Positions 17,862-26,719 of a DNA stretch of 38,515 nt are shown here, in pieces. Origin of the DNA: an uncultured Rhodospirillaceae bacterium (GTDB taxonomy: Bacteria > Pseudomonadota > Alphaproteobacteria > Rhodospirillales > Casp-alpha2); assembly GCA_913030825.1 (NCBI GenBank), contig CAJWCU010000027.1, positions 1-38,515 on the forward strand. The letters run 5' to 3'. Each line of letters begins with the position of its first letter. Within the stretch, counting starts at the first letter, position 1. Below the pieces are notes generated by a model. It did no database searches, had not been told where the DNA came from, and worked only from the letters and a program-made list of their open reading frames with translations. A program made the translations under genes and the position numbers.

Positions 17862-18605
17862 ATGAATGAACGTAAGCGCGCGGCCCTGGTCACCGGGTCG
17901 GGCAAGAACATCGGCCGTGCCACCGTCCTGAACCTGGCCCGCGACGGCTTCAACGTCGTGATCAACGGCTCCAGCGACCGGGCAGCCTGTGACGAGGTCG
18001 CCGAGAAAGCCAAGGCGCTGGGCGCTGAAACCCTGGTCATCATGGCCGACGTCGGCGATCAGACCGCCTGCGATGCTATGGCCAAGGAAGCCATCGACCG
18101 GTTCGGCGGCATTGACGTCCTGGTCAACAACGCCGCGATCCGGCCGAGCCACGAATTCACCGACATTACCGACGAAATCTGGGACCGTGTCCTGGGCGTC
18201 AACCTGCACGGGGCCTTCCGGCTGTGCCGGGCCTGCCTGCCGGGGATGGTCGAACGCGGCTGGGGCCGGATCGTCAACTTCGCCGGCATGAACGCCATTC
18301 ACGGCTACAACGGCCGGGCGCATGTCAGCGTGTCCAAGCACGGCTCCTGGGGCCTGACCAAGGCGCTGGGCAAGGAATTCGGGCCCAAGGGAATCACGAC
18401 CAACATCATCTCCTCCGGACCGATCGGCGGCGATCATGCGGACGCGGCCATGGCCAAACACATCGCCGAAATGGCGGCGCGGGTACCAGTCGGCCGCGTC
18501 GGAACACCGGAGGAGATCGCCGCCATGATTTCCTACTTGGTATCCGACCAGGGCGGCTTCATGAACGGTCAGCTGATCCAGATCAACGGCGGCACCGAAA
18601 CCTGA
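17862..18605 (+). CDS. SDR-family protein lacking the usual catalytic Ser and Tyr
   Basis: The protein has 247 residues; ATG 17862 follows GGGAGGA. The Rossmann nucleotide-binding motif TGSGKNIG (11-18), NNAA (89-92), Asn114 and Lys159 are conserved as in classical short-chain dehydrogenases. Aligned without gaps to FabG through GRI-V to K, the catalytic Ser position is Gly142 (VNFAGMN) and the catalytic Tyr position is Val155 (RAHVSVSK). Tyr149 is nearby but out of register. It therefore binds NAD(P) in principle but probably cannot work by the standard Ser-Tyr-Lys mechanism. The C-terminal GGFMNGQLIQINGG is typical of the family. The substrate is unknown. Confidence 0.85.
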   Translation: MNERKRAALVTGSGKNIGRATVLNLARDGFNVVINGSSDRAACDEVAEKAKALGAETLVIMADVGDQTACDAMAKEAIDRFGGIDVLVNNAAIRPSHEFTDITDEIWDRVLGVNLHGAFRLCRACLPGMVERGWGRIVNFAGMNAIHGYNGRAHVSVSKHGSWGLTKALGKEFGPKGITTNIISSGPIGGDHADAAMAKHIAEMAARVPVGRVGTPEEIAAMISYLVSDQGGFMNGQLIQINGGTET

Positions 18606-18619
18606 GCAACGCCCCCGCG

Positions 18620-18634
18620 ATCGGCCGTGCCGAT
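18620..18634. terminator. Short hairpin after the SDR gene
   Basis: ATCGGC and GCCGAT flank a 3-base loop 15 bases after the SDR stop codon. There is no U-tract, so termination is doubtful. Confidence 0.25.
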
Positions 18635-18692
18635 GGCCTTCCCGCCCGTTATTTGCTAAGAATTTTCGATACTTGGCGAGTATGAGGCGGCG

Positions 18693-21203
18693 ATGAAGCT
18701 GATCCGGGGGAGCTCCCTTATCGTTCTGGCGGCTTGGCTGACGGCCTGGGCCGTGATGGCCAGCCCGGCCAGGGCCGGAACGGGCGACTGCGCCGACACC
18801 TCCTTGCCGGCGGCGATACGGGCGTTTGCCTGCAGTGAAGCGATTCAGGCCGGCGAGACCGACCCCGAGAAATTCGCCGACCTGTTCATAAATCGAGCCG
18901 AAGCCCTGACCGAACAAGGCTTTCCGGAACAGGCCCTGTCGGACCTCACCCGGGCGGTGCGCTTGGCGCCCCGGCAAGGCCATGCCTTCGTCGCGCGCGC
19001 CCGTGCGAATTTCGCCCTGCGCCGCAAACAGCCCGCGATTGACGACCTGACCACGGCATTGCGCCTGAACCCCGATAACGCCGAGGCACTGGTCTTACAA
19101 GCGAGAGTTCTGAACTCGGCCCCCACGAAGCCGAACCTACGCAACGCGGTCCGCAGCGCAACCAAAGCGTTGAAGATCAAACCCAACCACAATGACGCGC
19201 TGGTCGAACGCGGCTCGGCGTATCGCAAACTCCGTCGGCATCAAGACGCCTACTACGACCTTGACCGGGCGGTCGCAGACAACCCGGAGAACGGACACGC
19301 GTTTTTCGAACGAGGCGCCACGCTTCTCGACCAAAAACTATACGACATGGCGCTTGCCGACTTTGACCGTGCCGCGCGGCTTTTGAAGGACACCGCCTTC
19401 ACCTTGGCTGCGCGGGCCCGCGTCCATTCTCGGATGAAGAATTTCGATCTGGCAATCGCCGATCTGAGCGACGCCCACGACATTCACCCCGACGTCGCCA
19501 TGATCCTCCGGAAACGGGCGCAGGCCTGGGCGGCAATAAGCCGGTACGACAACGCTATCGCGGACATGGACGAAGCGATTTCCATCGCGCCGAACGATTT
19601 GCGGAACTGGTACCGGCGGGCCGACATCCATCTCAAAGCCGGCAATCTGCAATTCGCGTCGGACGACATTGAACATGTCCTGAAGCTGACGCGTTTGAAA
19701 AGCGACGCCTTCCTTCTGCGGGCCCGTATCCGTCTGGAGAAGAAGGAATTCGCCGACGCCTTCAAGGACATGACGTTCTCTCTTGCGGCCGACCCACGGA
19801 ACATCGATGCACGGTTGTTGCGTGCCTTGGCCTTTGTTTCCGCCGAGAGGTTCGAGGAAGCGATCCGCGATTATGACATCGTTCTTAAAATCGACCCAGA
19901 GCATGGCGACGCCCTTTTGGCGCGCGGCGGGGTCTATCTAAGCCAGCGGCAATTCGACCACGCCATTCAATCGTTCACGGCGCTGCTGCGTTTTGAACAC
20001 ACCAACACGACCGGGCTTCTCGGGCGCGCCACGGCCTACCTGGCGTCGAACCAGCCGACGCGGGCGCTCAATGATCTCGACTATATTCTGCTGCGTGAAC
20101 GCCAAAACCCCAAAGTCTGGGCGCTGCGCGGTGCCGTGAATGCCAAAGAACAGCGGTTCAAGGAGGCGGCTGAAGATTTGGCCTCGGCAATTTCCGCGGC
20201 GCCGGACGACCTTAATCTACGCCTGGTCCGGGCGAGCTACTTGGCGCAGGCGAAGTTCTTCCCCGAAGCGATTGCCGAACTCGATGTGGTCTTGGATGCA
20301 ACGCCCGACAACACCGACGCGCGGCGGGCTCGAGCGCTGGCAAATTATTATGGCAGGCGGTTCGCCGCGGCCGTCCGCGACGCGACCAAGGTGATCGAAG
20401 ATCAGGAAACGCCCGTCGATGCGTTGTTGATCCGGGGCGCAGCCTTTCGCGCACTGAAGGATTGGGAAAAGTCGCTGGCCGATTTCAAGGCACTGCGCGA
20501 GCTCGATCCCTACAACCGCAACGTCCTCCTGCAAGAGGCCTTTACATTACACAACCGCGGGCACCTCGGCCAGGCAGCGGCCCTATACGAACGGGTAACC
20601 ACCGAAACCCCGTCCCAGACGCGTGCGATCGCCGCGCTGGCCTATCTCAAAGCGTCGAACGGAGCCTTTGACGAGGCATTGCAAGACATGGACCGTGCGC
20701 AATCGCTTGCGCCGAAGGACCCCTGGGTCAAATCGATCCACGCCAGCATCCTGTCGCGCTCTGGTGATCACGAGGCGGCAGCGGCAATGGCAACGGAGGC
20801 GCTTTCGATCGACCCGTTGTTCGGGCAGGCGCTAATTGCCCGTGCCTTCGCCCTGATGGGCCTACGGGAATACGGGCAAGCGATCGCCGATTTCCGCAAG
20901 GCCACGGACCTTTCGCCCAACGATGCGTTGGCTTGGCTCGGCATGAGCGAAGCCGCCCGCCTTTCGGGAAAACTAACGGATGCCATCGAATACGTGTCGA
21001 AAGCCATCGCCAAGCAACCCGATTTCGCCGAAGCCTATTTGGCGCGCGGCCTCGCGCGTGCCGCTCTCGGTGAGCGAGAAGCCGCGCTTGCCGACTTCGA
21101 CCACGCCTTGAAACTTAACCCAGGGCTCAAAGAGGCCGTGGATTCCCCTGAGCTTTGGCGTCTCCACGATCAGCTGCGCTTCCCGGCCCCGGTCACCGCA
21201 TGA
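18693..21203 (+). CDS. Large exported TPR-repeat protein
   Basis: The protein has 836 residues with a signal peptide (about 1-28, ending SPARAG), then almost nothing but tetratricopeptide repeats from about residue 60 to 820. Roughly 20 34-residue units can be followed, with the typical A..Y/F..A...L.P pattern (for example 'AIADMDEAISIAPND' and 'AIADFRKATDLSPNDALAW'). A Cys pair lies near the mature N-terminus (CADTS and FACSE). No catalytic domain is visible. Such solenoids are protein-interaction scaffolds; the partner is unknown. ATG 18693 follows a GAGG-containing stretch. Base composition resembles the neighbours. The next gene, 197 bases on, is also TPR-based. Confidence 0.8.
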   Translation: MKLIRGSSLIVLAAWLTAWAVMASPARAGTGDCADTSLPAAIRAFACSEAIQAGETDPEKFADLFINRAEALTEQGFPEQALSDLTRAVRLAPRQGHAFVARARANFALRRKQPAIDDLTTALRLNPDNAEALVLQARVLNSAPTKPNLRNAVRSATKALKIKPNHNDALVERGSAYRKLRRHQDAYYDLDRAVADNPENGHAFFERGATLLDQKLYDMALADFDRAARLLKDTAFTLAARARVHSRMKNFDLAIADLSDAHDIHPDVAMILRKRAQAWAAISRYDNAIADMDEAISIAPNDLRNWYRRADIHLKAGNLQFASDDIEHVLKLTRLKSDAFLLRARIRLEKKEFADAFKDMTFSLAADPRNIDARLLRALAFVSAERFEEAIRDYDIVLKIDPEHGDALLARGGVYLSQRQFDHAIQSFTALLRFEHTNTTGLLGRATAYLASNQPTRALNDLDYILLRERQNPKVWALRGAVNAKEQRFKEAAEDLASAISAAPDDLNLRLVRASYLAQAKFFPEAIAELDVVLDATPDNTDARRARALANYYGRRFAAAVRDATKVIEDQETPVDALLIRGAAFRALKDWEKSLADFKALRELDPYNRNVLLQEAFTLHNRGHLGQAAALYERVTTETPSQTRAIAALAYLKASNGAFDEALQDMDRAQSLAPKDPWVKSIHASILSRSGDHEAAAAMATEALSIDPLFGQALIARAFALMGLREYGQAIADFRKATDLSPNDALAWLGMSEAARLSGKLTDAIEYVSKAIAKQPDFAEAYLARGLARAALGEREAALADFDHALKLNPGLKEAVDSPELWRLHDQLRFPAPVTA

Positions 21204-21400
21204 CCATGGCGAAGGACCGCCCATCGGCGGGAGCGACCTTGCATGTTGACCCGACCCTCATGTCGGTCGTAGACAGGCCCGGCGGCTGGCGCCGCGACAA
21301 TCGTTTGACGCCCGCCGATCTGCCGTTTTCCTGATTGCCGGTATCCGGCGCATCCCCTCGACCCGACACTTCCCGAACAGGCACCACGACGACATTGCTC

Positions 21401-23437
21401 ATGGACCCAGAACAACAATTTCAGGCCGCCGCCCAGTTGTACCAGGCAGGCGACCTTAGCGGCGCCGAAGGGCATCTGGATGCCCTTGCCCAGACATTGC
21501 CGAAAAACCCCAACGTTCTGCACCTGTTGTCACTGGTCCGGTTGCGCCTGGATAAGCCCGACGCCGCCACGCAAAGCCTGAAGACATTGACGGACATCGC
21601 CCCCGGCTCGGCAGAGGCCCATGAACTTTACGGCATCGCCTTGCGCCAGGCCGGCCGCGTGAACGGTGCGATCCGCCAGTTCAACCGCGCCCTGGAGATC
21701 ACCCCCGACTCCGCCTCAATCCATTACAACCTGGGCAATGCCTATCGCGACGACCATCAGGTCGAACAGGCGATCACCCATTACTCGCGGGCGGTCGAAC
21801 TCGATCCGGACAACCTGAACGCACGCTTCAATCTGGGCCAGGCCTTCGTCAGCCTACAGGATTGGAGACGCGCGACGGGAGCGTTCGTCGCCCTTGTCGA
21901 CCGCGCGCCCCAGGATGCGGAAGCGCAAAGGGTTCTGGCCGACACGGCCCATCAGGCCAAGGCCTATGCCGTCGCCCGCAAAGCCTGCGAGGCGGCCCGC
22001 CAAGCCGCACCGGACGACGCGGAATTGACGCTGCTCTACGCCGAAATCATGACCTGCCTGGGCGAATACGAAACGGCGGCGGCCTGTTATGACGGCCTGC
22101 TTGGCGGACAATCGTCGGATACGGAAATTCTGCGTCTGAAAGCGGCCAACCTGCGCGCCATGGGTGACGCCGACGGCGCCCTCGCCGCCTATGCCCAGGT
22201 GGTCGCCATCAATCCCGCCGACCCGGGCAGCCGGGCGGAATTGGGGCGCCTACAAGAGCGCATGAACCGCCTGGACGATGCCTGGGAAACGATCGCCCCG
22301 GGCCTGGAAGCACTACCCGGCGATCCCGGTTTGAATTTGGTCGCAGCCCGCTTGGAACGGCGGTCGGGTGATCACGACAAGGCCCTGGCGCGGCTCAAAG
22401 GCCTGGACCAGAAGGAGCTGTCGACTTCGCCTGCGTTCGGTGAAATCCGGTTCGAAATGGGGTTCCTTTACGAACGCCTGGACCGACCGGGCGATGCCGT
22501 CGAAAACTTCGAAGCCGGCAATGCCTTTCTAGCCAAGGATACCCAGGAGGCAGACCTCTTCCGCGCCCGCTCGCGGGAATACCTGGCCCGTCTGCGCCAA
22601 GCCTACGACGGGCTCCAATCCGGCACAGCGGCGTCCACGGTCACCCGCCAACCTCAAGACGGCGCCGCCGATCCGGTATTCCTGATTGGTTTTCCTCGTT
22701 CAGGCACAACTTTGTTGGATCAAGTCATGGATGCCCACCCAGGCATTCAGGTGTTGGAAGAACAACCGACCGTTTCGACGCTGCGCAATCATCTTCTGGT
22801 GCGCGACGACGGCTTTCCCAGCAATCTGTTCACGCTCCCGGCAGATGACCTTCTCGAACTGCGCGAACTCTACTTCAAGACCGTCGATCGCCTGATCGAC
22901 CGCGACCCGGCGGCACGGCTGGTCGATAAATTACCGTTGAACATCCTGGATGCCGGACTGATTAAGCGGGTTTTCCCTGACGCGAAATTTATTCTAGCCC
23001 TGCGCCATCCCTGCGATATCTGTCTGAGTTGCTTCATGCAGCCGTTCGACTTGAACGAAGGCATGGTCCACTTCACCAGCTTGGACGAGACCGTCCGTTT
23101 TTACGCCGACGTCATGGAGTTGTGGCAAATTCAGCGCGATGCCTTGGACCTTGATATCCATGAAATCCGCTATGAAGATCTTGTGCAGGAAATCGAACCG
23201 GTCGCCCGTAAGTTAATGGATTTTCTGAATGTTTCCTGGGACGACAAGGCCCTGGCCCCGATAGCGCCCGCCCACCGTCAGGCACTTACCGGCACCAGCG
23301 GCTATCATCAAGAGACCGAGAATGTGACGACCGAAGCGATTGGCCGTTGGCGGAAATTCGAAATTCACTTAGCGCCGCACCTCAACCGTCTGCGCCCGTT
23401 CATCAAGGCATTCGGGTATTCGGGAACAAACGATTAA
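21401..23437 (+). CDS. TPR-domain sulfotransferase
   Basis: I chose ATG 21401 because the protein-like sequence begins there (MDPEQQFQAAAQLYQ), giving 678 residues; the ribosome binding site is weak. Residues 5-400 are about ten TPRs. The C-terminal part is a PAPS-dependent sulfotransferase: 5'-phosphosulfate loop FLIGFPRSGTT (PRSGTT 432-437), a Glu pair at 453-454, and 3'-phosphate loop LRHPCDICLS with Arg535 and Ser543. This architecture occurs in bacterial proteins resembling tyrosylprotein sulfotransferases, where the TPRs are thought to present a protein or peptide substrate. No signal peptide is visible, so it is probably cytosolic. The acceptor is unknown; the adjacent exported TPR protein is only a positional candidate partner. 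Confidence 0.85.
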   Translation: MDPEQQFQAAAQLYQAGDLSGAEGHLDALAQTLPKNPNVLHLLSLVRLRLDKPDAATQSLKTLTDIAPGSAEAHELYGIALRQAGRVNGAIRQFNRALEITPDSASIHYNLGNAYRDDHQVEQAITHYSRAVELDPDNLNARFNLGQAFVSLQDWRRATGAFVALVDRAPQDAEAQRVLADTAHQAKAYAVARKACEAARQAAPDDAELTLLYAEIMTCLGEYETAAACYDGLLGGQSSDTEILRLKAANLRAMGDADGALAAYAQVVAINPADPGSRAELGRLQERMNRLDDAWETIAPGLEALPGDPGLNLVAARLERRSGDHDKALARLKGLDQKELSTSPAFGEIRFEMGFLYERLDRPGDAVENFEAGNAFLAKDTQEADLFRARSREYLARLRQAYDGLQSGTAASTVTRQPQDGAADPVFLIGFPRSGTTLLDQVMDAHPGIQVLEEQPTVSTLRNHLLVRDDGFPSNLFTLPADDLLELRELYFKTVDRLIDRDPAARLVDKLPLNILDAGLIKRVFPDAKFILALRHPCDICLSCFMQPFDLNEGMVHFTSLDETVRFYADVMELWQIQRDALDLDIHEIRYEDLVQEIEPVARKLMDFLNVSWDDKALAPIAPAHRQALTGTSGYHQETENVTTEAIGRWRKFEIHLAPHLNRLRPFIKAFGYSGTND

Positions 23438-23441
23438 AGCG

Positions 23442-23460
23442 ACCAGGGGTAAAACCTGGT
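23442..23460 (+). terminator. Possible weak terminator after the sulfotransferase gene
   Basis: ACCAGG (23442-23447) and CCTGGT (23455-23460) form a 6-bp stem with a 7-base loop, followed by ATTTGC. It starts five bases after the TAA. Confidence 0.4.
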
Positions 23461-23591
23461 ATTTGCTGCAGCGCACTCCCACCTTAGAATAGCGTCACAC
23501 CATCGCCGGAGCGCCTCGGGTTTCAACGAGACCGCGCGGGTCCCGATAGCGGGCTGGGCGACACGACCAGAATTGGGAAAGTTGAAGAACC

Positions 23592-25307
23592 ATGCGGAAA
23601 TACCTGACCATCGACCTGTCCACCAAATCCGTCACCAGCGAAGACCTTTCGGGCGAAGACATTGCCCGCGCGGGCCGCTACCGGATCGCCAAGACGCTGG
23701 TCGATCGCGACCTGGCCAAAGTCGATCCCCTGTCGCCGGAAAATCCCTTCGTGATTTCCGCCGGCCCCTTCGCCGGATCCAACTTCTCCAACGGCAACCG
23801 AATTTCCATCGGCTGTAAAAGCCCGCTGACCGGCGGGATCAAGGAATCCAACGGCGGCGGCACCATGGCCTTCGCCCTGGGCCAGTTGGGCATCTCCGGC
23901 ATGACGCTCGAGGGAGCGGCCGACGACTGGGTCGTCATCCGCATCCCGCTGGAAGGCGAAATCACCTTCGAAGACGCCACCCCCTATCTGGGCAAGGGCG
24001 TGTTCGAAGCCGCCAAGCTGTTGGGTGAAAAGTACGGCGACAAGGTCTCCATGGGTATCACCAGCCCCGTCGCCGAATACGGCGGCCTGATCGGCGGCGT
24101 CACCTTCACCGACCCCGAAGGCCGCCCGACCCGGATTTGCGCGCGCGGTGGCGTGGGGGCGGTGCTGGCGTCGAAGAAGGTCAAGGCCATCGTCTGCGAC
24201 AAGAACAAGATGCCCGACTTCCACGACCGCAAGAAGTTCATGCAGTCGTTGAAGACATATGGCGGCAAGATCCGCGAAGACGCCGCGACCCAGAACTTAG
24301 GCGCCCGCGGCACCGCCATGGTCGCCGACGTCATCAACCATCTGGGCGGCCTTCCCGTGGCGAATTTCCGCGACGGGCGCCAGGTCGACACCTCGACCGG
24401 CGACGTGTTGAAAATCGGCGGCGACTACATCCGCGAACAGAACCTGGAGCGCGGCGGCGAGCCGACCCATGCCTGCATGCCCGGCTGCCTGATCAAATGC
24501 TCCAACGTCTATGCGGACGAGGACGGCAATGAACTGGTCGCCCCGCTGGAGTACGAGACCATCGGCCTGATGGGCAGCAATTGCGGTCTGACCCATCCGG
24601 ACCAGATCGCGCGCGTCAACGCCATCGCCAACGACCTGGCCATCGACACCATCGAAACCGGCGCCTTGCTGGGTGCGATGATGGACGCCGGGCTGGGCGA
24701 ATACGGCGACGAGAACTTCATGCTGGAGGCCCTCGCCGACATGCGCGACGGCAACGAGCGCGGCAAGATCCTGGCCCAGGGCACGGCCCGCGTCGGCGAA
24801 CATTACGGCATCACGCGCCTACCCATCATCAAGAAGCAATCGATCAGCGCCTACGATCCCCGTGTCATCGAGGTCACCGGCATTTCCATGATGCTGACGG
24901 CGCAGGGCGCCGACCATACGACCGGCAACCTGCCGGCCTTCGAATGCGCCGGCAAATCGACCGAGGAACTGACCCTGGAAAGCCTGAACATCCAGGCCAA
25001 ATGCGCCAGCGTCGACAGCCTTGGGATTTGCGTGTTTGGCCGTTCGGTTCACAATGCCGAGCCGGAATTGATCATCAACGCACTCAACGACGCGTTGGGA
25101 ACGGAGTTCGAGGTCGAATTCTTCGATCGCCTGGGCAAGGAAACCCTGGCGCTGGAGAAGGAATTCAACGACGCCGCCGGGTTCACCACCGACGACGACG
25201 AACTGCCCGATTTCTTCTATCAGGAGCCCCTGGCCCCGACCATGAAGATGGCCCGCCACCACGCGGCGACGGTCAACGAAATCCGCGACCGCTGGCTCGC
25301 CAATTAG
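23592..25307 (+). CDS. Aldehyde:ferredoxin oxidoreductase family protein (tungsten/molybdenum)
   Basis: The protein has 571 residues. AOR enzymes use a W- or Mo-bis-pterin and a [4Fe-4S] cluster to oxidise aldehydes to acids with low-potential acceptors. The N-terminal domain has 'ISAGPFAGSNFSNGNR' and 'SNGGGTMAFALGQLG', as expected for pterin binding. Cluster cysteines are Cys295, Cys299 and Cys303 (HACMPGCLIKCSN), spaced x3-x3 instead of the x2-x3 of Pyrococcus AOR, plus Cys480 in DSLGICVF. 'YDPR' and 'QGADHTTGN' match the substrate/cofactor region. The start is ATG 23592 with a weak GAAG upstream. The pirin start is only 27 bases after the stop, so the two are probably cotranscribed. No ferredoxin or cofactor gene is adjacent. 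Confidence 0.85.
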   Translation: MRKYLTIDLSTKSVTSEDLSGEDIARAGRYRIAKTLVDRDLAKVDPLSPENPFVISAGPFAGSNFSNGNRISIGCKSPLTGGIKESNGGGTMAFALGQLGISGMTLEGAADDWVVIRIPLEGEITFEDATPYLGKGVFEAAKLLGEKYGDKVSMGITSPVAEYGGLIGGVTFTDPEGRPTRICARGGVGAVLASKKVKAIVCDKNKMPDFHDRKKFMQSLKTYGGKIREDAATQNLGARGTAMVADVINHLGGLPVANFRDGRQVDTSTGDVLKIGGDYIREQNLERGGEPTHACMPGCLIKCSNVYADEDGNELVAPLEYETIGLMGSNCGLTHPDQIARVNAIANDLAIDTIETGALLGAMMDAGLGEYGDENFMLEALADMRDGNERGKILAQGTARVGEHYGITRLPIIKKQSISAYDPRVIEVTGISMMLTAQGADHTTGNLPAFECAGKSTEELTLESLNIQAKCASVDSLGICVFGRSVHNAEPELIINALNDALGTEFEVEFFDRLGKETLALEKEFNDAAGFTTDDDELPDFFYQEPLAPTMKMARHHAATVNEIRDRWLAN

Positions 25308-25334
25308 GCCGCGCGGCGCGGGGAGCTCATTTCA

Positions 25335-26270
25335 ATGAGTTGGCAGCCGACGGACGACCCGCGATGCGATGAAGAGCGCCAGGGGACAGTTGCCCTGGTC
25401 ATCACGCCCAAGGAACACGACATCGGCGGCCTGATCGTGCGGCGCACCCTGCCCAACCGCAACCGCCGGGCCGTCGGGCCCTTCGTCTTCTTCGACCAGA
25501 TGGGTCCGGCGACCTTCGCCCCAGGTCAGGGCATCGACGTGCGCCCGCATCCCCATATCGGCCTGGCGACCATTACCTATCTGTTCGACGGCGCCATCAT
25601 GCACCGCGACAGCTTGGGGATAGCCGAGGTCATCCGCCCGGGCGAGGTCAATTGGATGACGGCGGGCTCGGGTGTCGTCCATTCCGAACGGACACCCGAC
25701 GAAGAACGCGCCGCCGGTCATGTGCTTTCGGGCATTCAAGCCTGGATCGCCCTTCCCATCGATGCCGAGGAAACGACGCCGGGCTTTTCCCATCATGCCG
25801 CGGAAGACCTGCCCGCCTGGGACGGAGACGGCTACCGCATCCGCCTGATCGCTGGCCGTCTAGACGGCAAGGAAGCGCCGGTGAAGACCTTTTCGCCCAT
25901 GTTCTACGCCGATGCACGGCTCGACGCCGGGGCGTCCGTTACCTTGGCCCCGGAACACGAGGAGCGGGCCATTCATGTCGCCGAAGGGGCGATTGAGATC
26001 GCCGGAGAGCGGTTCGAGGTCGGCCAGACCGTAGTCTTGACCCCAGGCAGCAACGTCACGGTGACGGCCATGAACGGATCGCGGGTCATGCTGCTGGGCG
26101 GCGCCCCCCTGGATACCGCGCCAGACGCGCGGCCGAACCAGCCCCGCCATATGTTCTGGAACTTCGTCTCCCACTCAAGAGACCGGATCGAACAGGCCAA
26201 GGACGATTGGAAAAACGGGCGCTTTCCGGCCGTGCCCGGCGAGACGGAATTCATCCCCCTGCCGGAATAG
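25335..26270 (+). CDS. Pirin family protein
   Basis: This 311-residue bicupin is related to pirins, which bind Fe and in some cases act as quercetin 2,3-dioxygenase or as redox-sensing regulators. The N-terminal cupin has metal ligands His72 and His74 (RPHPHIGLAT) and His116/Glu118 (GSGVVHSER). 'GPFVFFDQMGP' is a family signature. The second cupin (about 190-250) has lost the metal site. A GGGAG ribosome binding site precedes ATG 25335. Its tight spacing after the AOR gene suggests a linked redox role, but the substrate is unknown. It converges on a small coiled-coil gene. Confidence 0.9.
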   Translation: MSWQPTDDPRCDEERQGTVALVITPKEHDIGGLIVRRTLPNRNRRAVGPFVFFDQMGPATFAPGQGIDVRPHPHIGLATITYLFDGAIMHRDSLGIAEVIRPGEVNWMTAGSGVVHSERTPDEERAAGHVLSGIQAWIALPIDAEETTPGFSHHAAEDLPAWDGDGYRIRLIAGRLDGKEAPVKTFSPMFYADARLDAGASVTLAPEHEERAIHVAEGAIEIAGERFEVGQTVVLTPGSNVTVTAMNGSRVMLLGGAPLDTAPDARPNQPRHMFWNFVSHSRDRIEQAKDDWKNGRFPAVPGETEFIPLPE

Positions 26271-26292
26271 GCAGCCAGGCACCCCAGTCAAG

Positions 26293-26309
26293 AAAACGGC
26301 GTGGCGCCG
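26293..26309 (-). terminator. Intrinsic terminator of the small coiled-coil gene
   Basis: On the minus strand a short GC stem (CGGCG/CGCCG, 3-base loop) is followed by TTTTC. It begins one base after the stop codon of the small gene and lies in the 40-base gap facing the pirin gene. Confidence 0.5.
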
Positions 26310-26310
26310 A

Positions 26311-26553
26311 TCAGGCGTCCTGCCCGACCGGTTTCGCCAAGGACGCCCCGAGCGCGTCATGAGCGTCGCGGAACTTGTTTTCCAGCTTGTCGAAGGTGTC
26401 TTCCAAGGCAGCCAAATTATCCTGCAGGGTTTGCACGGCTGCGCGTTGCGCGACGACGGATTGGGCAAGTTCCCGCCCGGCCTTGCGAAGACGCTCCCGA
26501 ACCGACCGGTCGGGGGCTGCGCAGGTGATGACGGTTCCGGAGAACGCATTCAT
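26311..26553 (-). CDS. Small hypothetical coiled-coil protein
   Basis: I place the start at ATG 26553, with AAAGGA eight bases upstream, giving 80 residues; an upstream ATG at 26586 lacks such a site. After a short N-terminus containing one Cys (VITCAAPD), residues about 15-70 form a continuous amphipathic helix with heptad-like spacing (LRKAGRELAQ, LQDNLAALEDTFDKLENKF). There is no signal peptide or membrane segment. I do not recognise a family. Its own ribosome binding site and terminator suggest a real monocistronic gene. Confidence 0.65.
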   Translation of the reverse strand: MNAFSGTVITCAAPDRSVRERLRKAGRELAQSVVAQRAAVQTLQDNLAALEDTFDKLENKFRDAHDALGASLAKPVGQDA

Positions 26554-26719
26554 CTCATGGTCCTTTCGTTCGTTGGCCGACTTCACGCGCAGCCACTCGC
26601 ATGAAGAAGATGGGTCATAGTCACTTACCCATTATGCCGACGAACCTGACGCAGGCATGACAATGTGAGGAGAACTGAATTCAGTTTCGCAGGCCGCCGG
26701 ATTGTGCCGGAGGAAGGCC

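Noticed and set aside
21223-21319. Long-range inverted repeat ATCGGCGGG...CCCGCCGAT
   Set aside because: Nine-base arms with a 79-base loop in GC-rich sequence are likely chance; there is no U-tract for termination.
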